Part shown: in pieces, positions 5,382-6,646 of the stretch
Layout of the letters: every line of letters starts with the position of its first letter
Numbering within the stretch: position 1 is the first letter of the stretch
DNA from: Candidatus Woesearchaeota archaeon
GTDB lineage: Archaea > Nanobdellota > Nanobdellia > Woesearchaeales > BM511
Length of the DNA stretch: 6,646 bases
Assembly (NCBI GenBank): GCA_018221175.1
Contig: JAAOYE010000051.1
Span: 1 to 6,646 of the forward strand
Direction: 5' to 3'
Notes under the pieces: generated by a model
Seen by the model: only the letters and a program-made list of their open reading frames with translations
The model's database searches: none
What the model was told of the DNA's origin: nothing
Program-made: the position numbers and the translations under genes

Positions 5382-6646
5382 TTGGACAAAGAAAAAGAGT
5401 TTATTCTATGGTTTGACCAGCTTGGCATTGGCGATGTAGGTCTTGTAGGGGGGAAAAATGCGAGTCTTGGAGAGATGTACAAAAACCTGACTCCAAAGGG
5501 CGTGAAGATTCCAAACGGTTTTGCAGTAACAGCTTACGCATACCATTATCTTTTGGAAAATGCGGGTGTAAAAGATAAGATTAAAGAAATCTTATCAGAC
5601 CTTGACACCGCTGACTTGCATAACTTGCAGGAAAGGGGGGGAAAAGTTCGGCATTTGATAAGAGAACTAGAATTTCCACAAGAACTAAAAGACGCGATTG
5701 TTGGGGGATACAGTAATCTTTGCAAAGATTATGAGGAAAACACTGATGTAGCTGTTCGCTCAAGTGCGACAGCAGAAGACCTGCCAGACGCGTCTTTTGC
5801 AGGCCAGCAGGAAACATACCTTAACATCACAGGCGAAAACCAGTTAATAGATGCATGCAAAAAATGCTTTGCATCATTATTCACAAACAGAGCAATCAGT
5901 TACAGGGTGGACAAAGGCTTTGATCACTTCTCAATCGGACTCTCGATTGGAGTGCAGAAAATGGTAAGAAGCGACAAGTCAAGTTCAGGTGTCATGTTTT
6001 CAATAGACACAGAATCAGGATTTGAAAACGCTGTTTTTATTACAGGTGCGTATGGTCTTGGAGAAAACGTTGTTCAGGGCGCAGTGAACCCTGATGAATA
6101 TTATGTATTTAAGCCAACCCTAAAAGAAGGGAAAAGACCAATTCTTTCAAAAACAGTGGGCGAGAAGAAAATAAAGATGGTTTATTCAAATGACAGCTCC
6201 AAACCTACAAAAAACATTCCTGTTCCAGAGGATGAGAGAAAAAAGTATGTTTTATCAGATGATGAAATACTTTTGCTTGCAAAATGGGCGGTGATAATTG
6301 AAGACCACTACACAACCAAAAGAAACAAACCCACGCCAATGGACATGGAATGGGCAAAAGACGGAGTTTCAAACGAACTCTTTATTGTGCAGGCACGCCC
6401 AGAAACAGTGCACTCGCAAAAAAACAGGAATGTTCTTAGAAAATATCACTTAAAAGAAAAAGGGCAGATAATAATTGAAGGAAGCAGCGTCGGAGAGCTT
6501 ATTGGACAAGGCAACGCCAATGTGATAAAAGATGTTGCAGACATCCACAATTTCAATAAAGGAGAAGTCTTGGTTACTGACATGACAGACCCAGACTGGG
6601 AGCCTATCATGAAAATAGCATCAGCAATCGTTACAAACAGAGGTGG
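5382..6646 (+). CDS. ppsA: Phosphoenolpyruvate synthase, N-terminal part, cut by window edge
   Basis: PEP synthase (pyruvate, water dikinase) converts pyruvate, ATP and water to PEP, AMP and phosphate, feeding gluconeogenesis in the cytoplasm. 421 complete codons of an expected 750-800 are present. The N-terminal ATP-grasp-like nucleotide-binding domain carries GGKNASLGEM (23-32, with Lys25), VRSSATAEDLPDASFAGQQE (125-144), GAYGLGENVVQGAVNPDEYY (222-241) and MDMEWA with LFIVQARPETV (333-343). The phosphohistidine swivel domain begins about 366-400 and reads TDPDWEPIM then AIVTNRGG at the edge. The catalytic TCHAAI motif should follow within a few residues, so it cannot be checked. The start is TTG, fixed by an in-frame stop directly upstream and a strong Shine-Dalgarno. 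Pyruvate phosphate dikinase is related, but the DPDWEPIM-TNRGG context and the N-terminus fit PEP synthase better. Confidence 0.94.
   Translation, partial: MDKEKEFILWFDQLGIGDVGLVGGKNASLGEMYKNLTPKGVKIPNGFAVTAYAYHYLLENAGVKDKIKEILSDLDTADLHNLQERGGKVRHLIRELEFPQELKDAIVGGYSNLCKDYEENTDVAVRSSATAEDLPDASFAGQQETYLNITGENQLIDACKKCFASLFTNRAISYRVDKGFDHFSIGLSIGVQKMVRSDKSSSGVMFSIDTESGFENAVFITGAYGLGENVVQGAVNPDEYYVFKPTLKEGKRPILSKTVGEKKIKMVYSNDSSKPTKNIPVPEDERKKYVLSDDEILLLAKWAVIIEDHYTTKRNKPTPMDMEWAKDGVSNELFIVQARPETVHSQKNRNVLRKYHLKEKGQIIIEGSSVGELIGQGNANVIKDVADIHNFNKGEVLVTDMTDPDWEPIMKIASAIVTNRG

Noticed and set aside
5581..5817. A 78-residue minus-strand open frame inside ppsA
   Set aside because: It lies opposite conserved PEP synthase motifs and has no support of its own.

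Overview
This window looks archaeal. It carries the start of an A-type (archaeal V-type-like) ATP synthase operon on the minus strand, TATA-box promoters about 25 to 27 bases upstream of inferred transcript starts, GGAGG or AGGTGA ribosome binding sites before internal genes, and AT-rich, lysine-rich coding sequence. The gene order H-I-K-E-C is the classical archaeal one. The sequence alone does not settle the lineage: a euryarchaeon or a DPANN-type archaeon would both fit.

Layout. Positions 1-4033 (minus strand, read right to left) hold atpH, atpI, atpK, atpE and a 3'-truncated atpC; the operon continues off the left edge, where subunits F, A, B and D would be expected. Positions 4034-4162 are a compact divergent promoter region with a TATA box facing each way and a perfect 16-bp palindrome midway between them. 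Positions 4163-4321 encode a 52-residue single-pass membrane protein of unknown function. Positions 4355-5323 encode a CaxA/YrbG-type Na+/Ca2+ exchanger. Positions 5382-6646 are the N-terminal part of phosphoenolpyruvate synthase, cut by the window edge just before the expected catalytic-histidine motif.

How the genes work together. I, K, H, E and C are the membrane stator, rotor ring, peripheral stalk and central-stalk connector of the rotary ATP synthase, which exchanges an ion gradient with ATP. The exchanger next door uses or makes a cation gradient, so both act in membrane ion energetics, although they are transcribed apart. PEP synthase spends ATP to make PEP from pyruvate for gluconeogenesis and has its own strong promoter.

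The genes are ordinary and well-known families; I see no new defence, mobile or biosynthetic system. The points most worth a second look are the symmetric palindrome between the divergent promoters, a glutamate in rotor helix 1 at the position of the sodium-ligand glutamine, the signals around atpK that could raise its expression, and the small orphan membrane protein. No tRNA, rRNA, CRISPR array, insertion sequence or long repeat was seen. No stretch longer than 300 bases lacks a gene.
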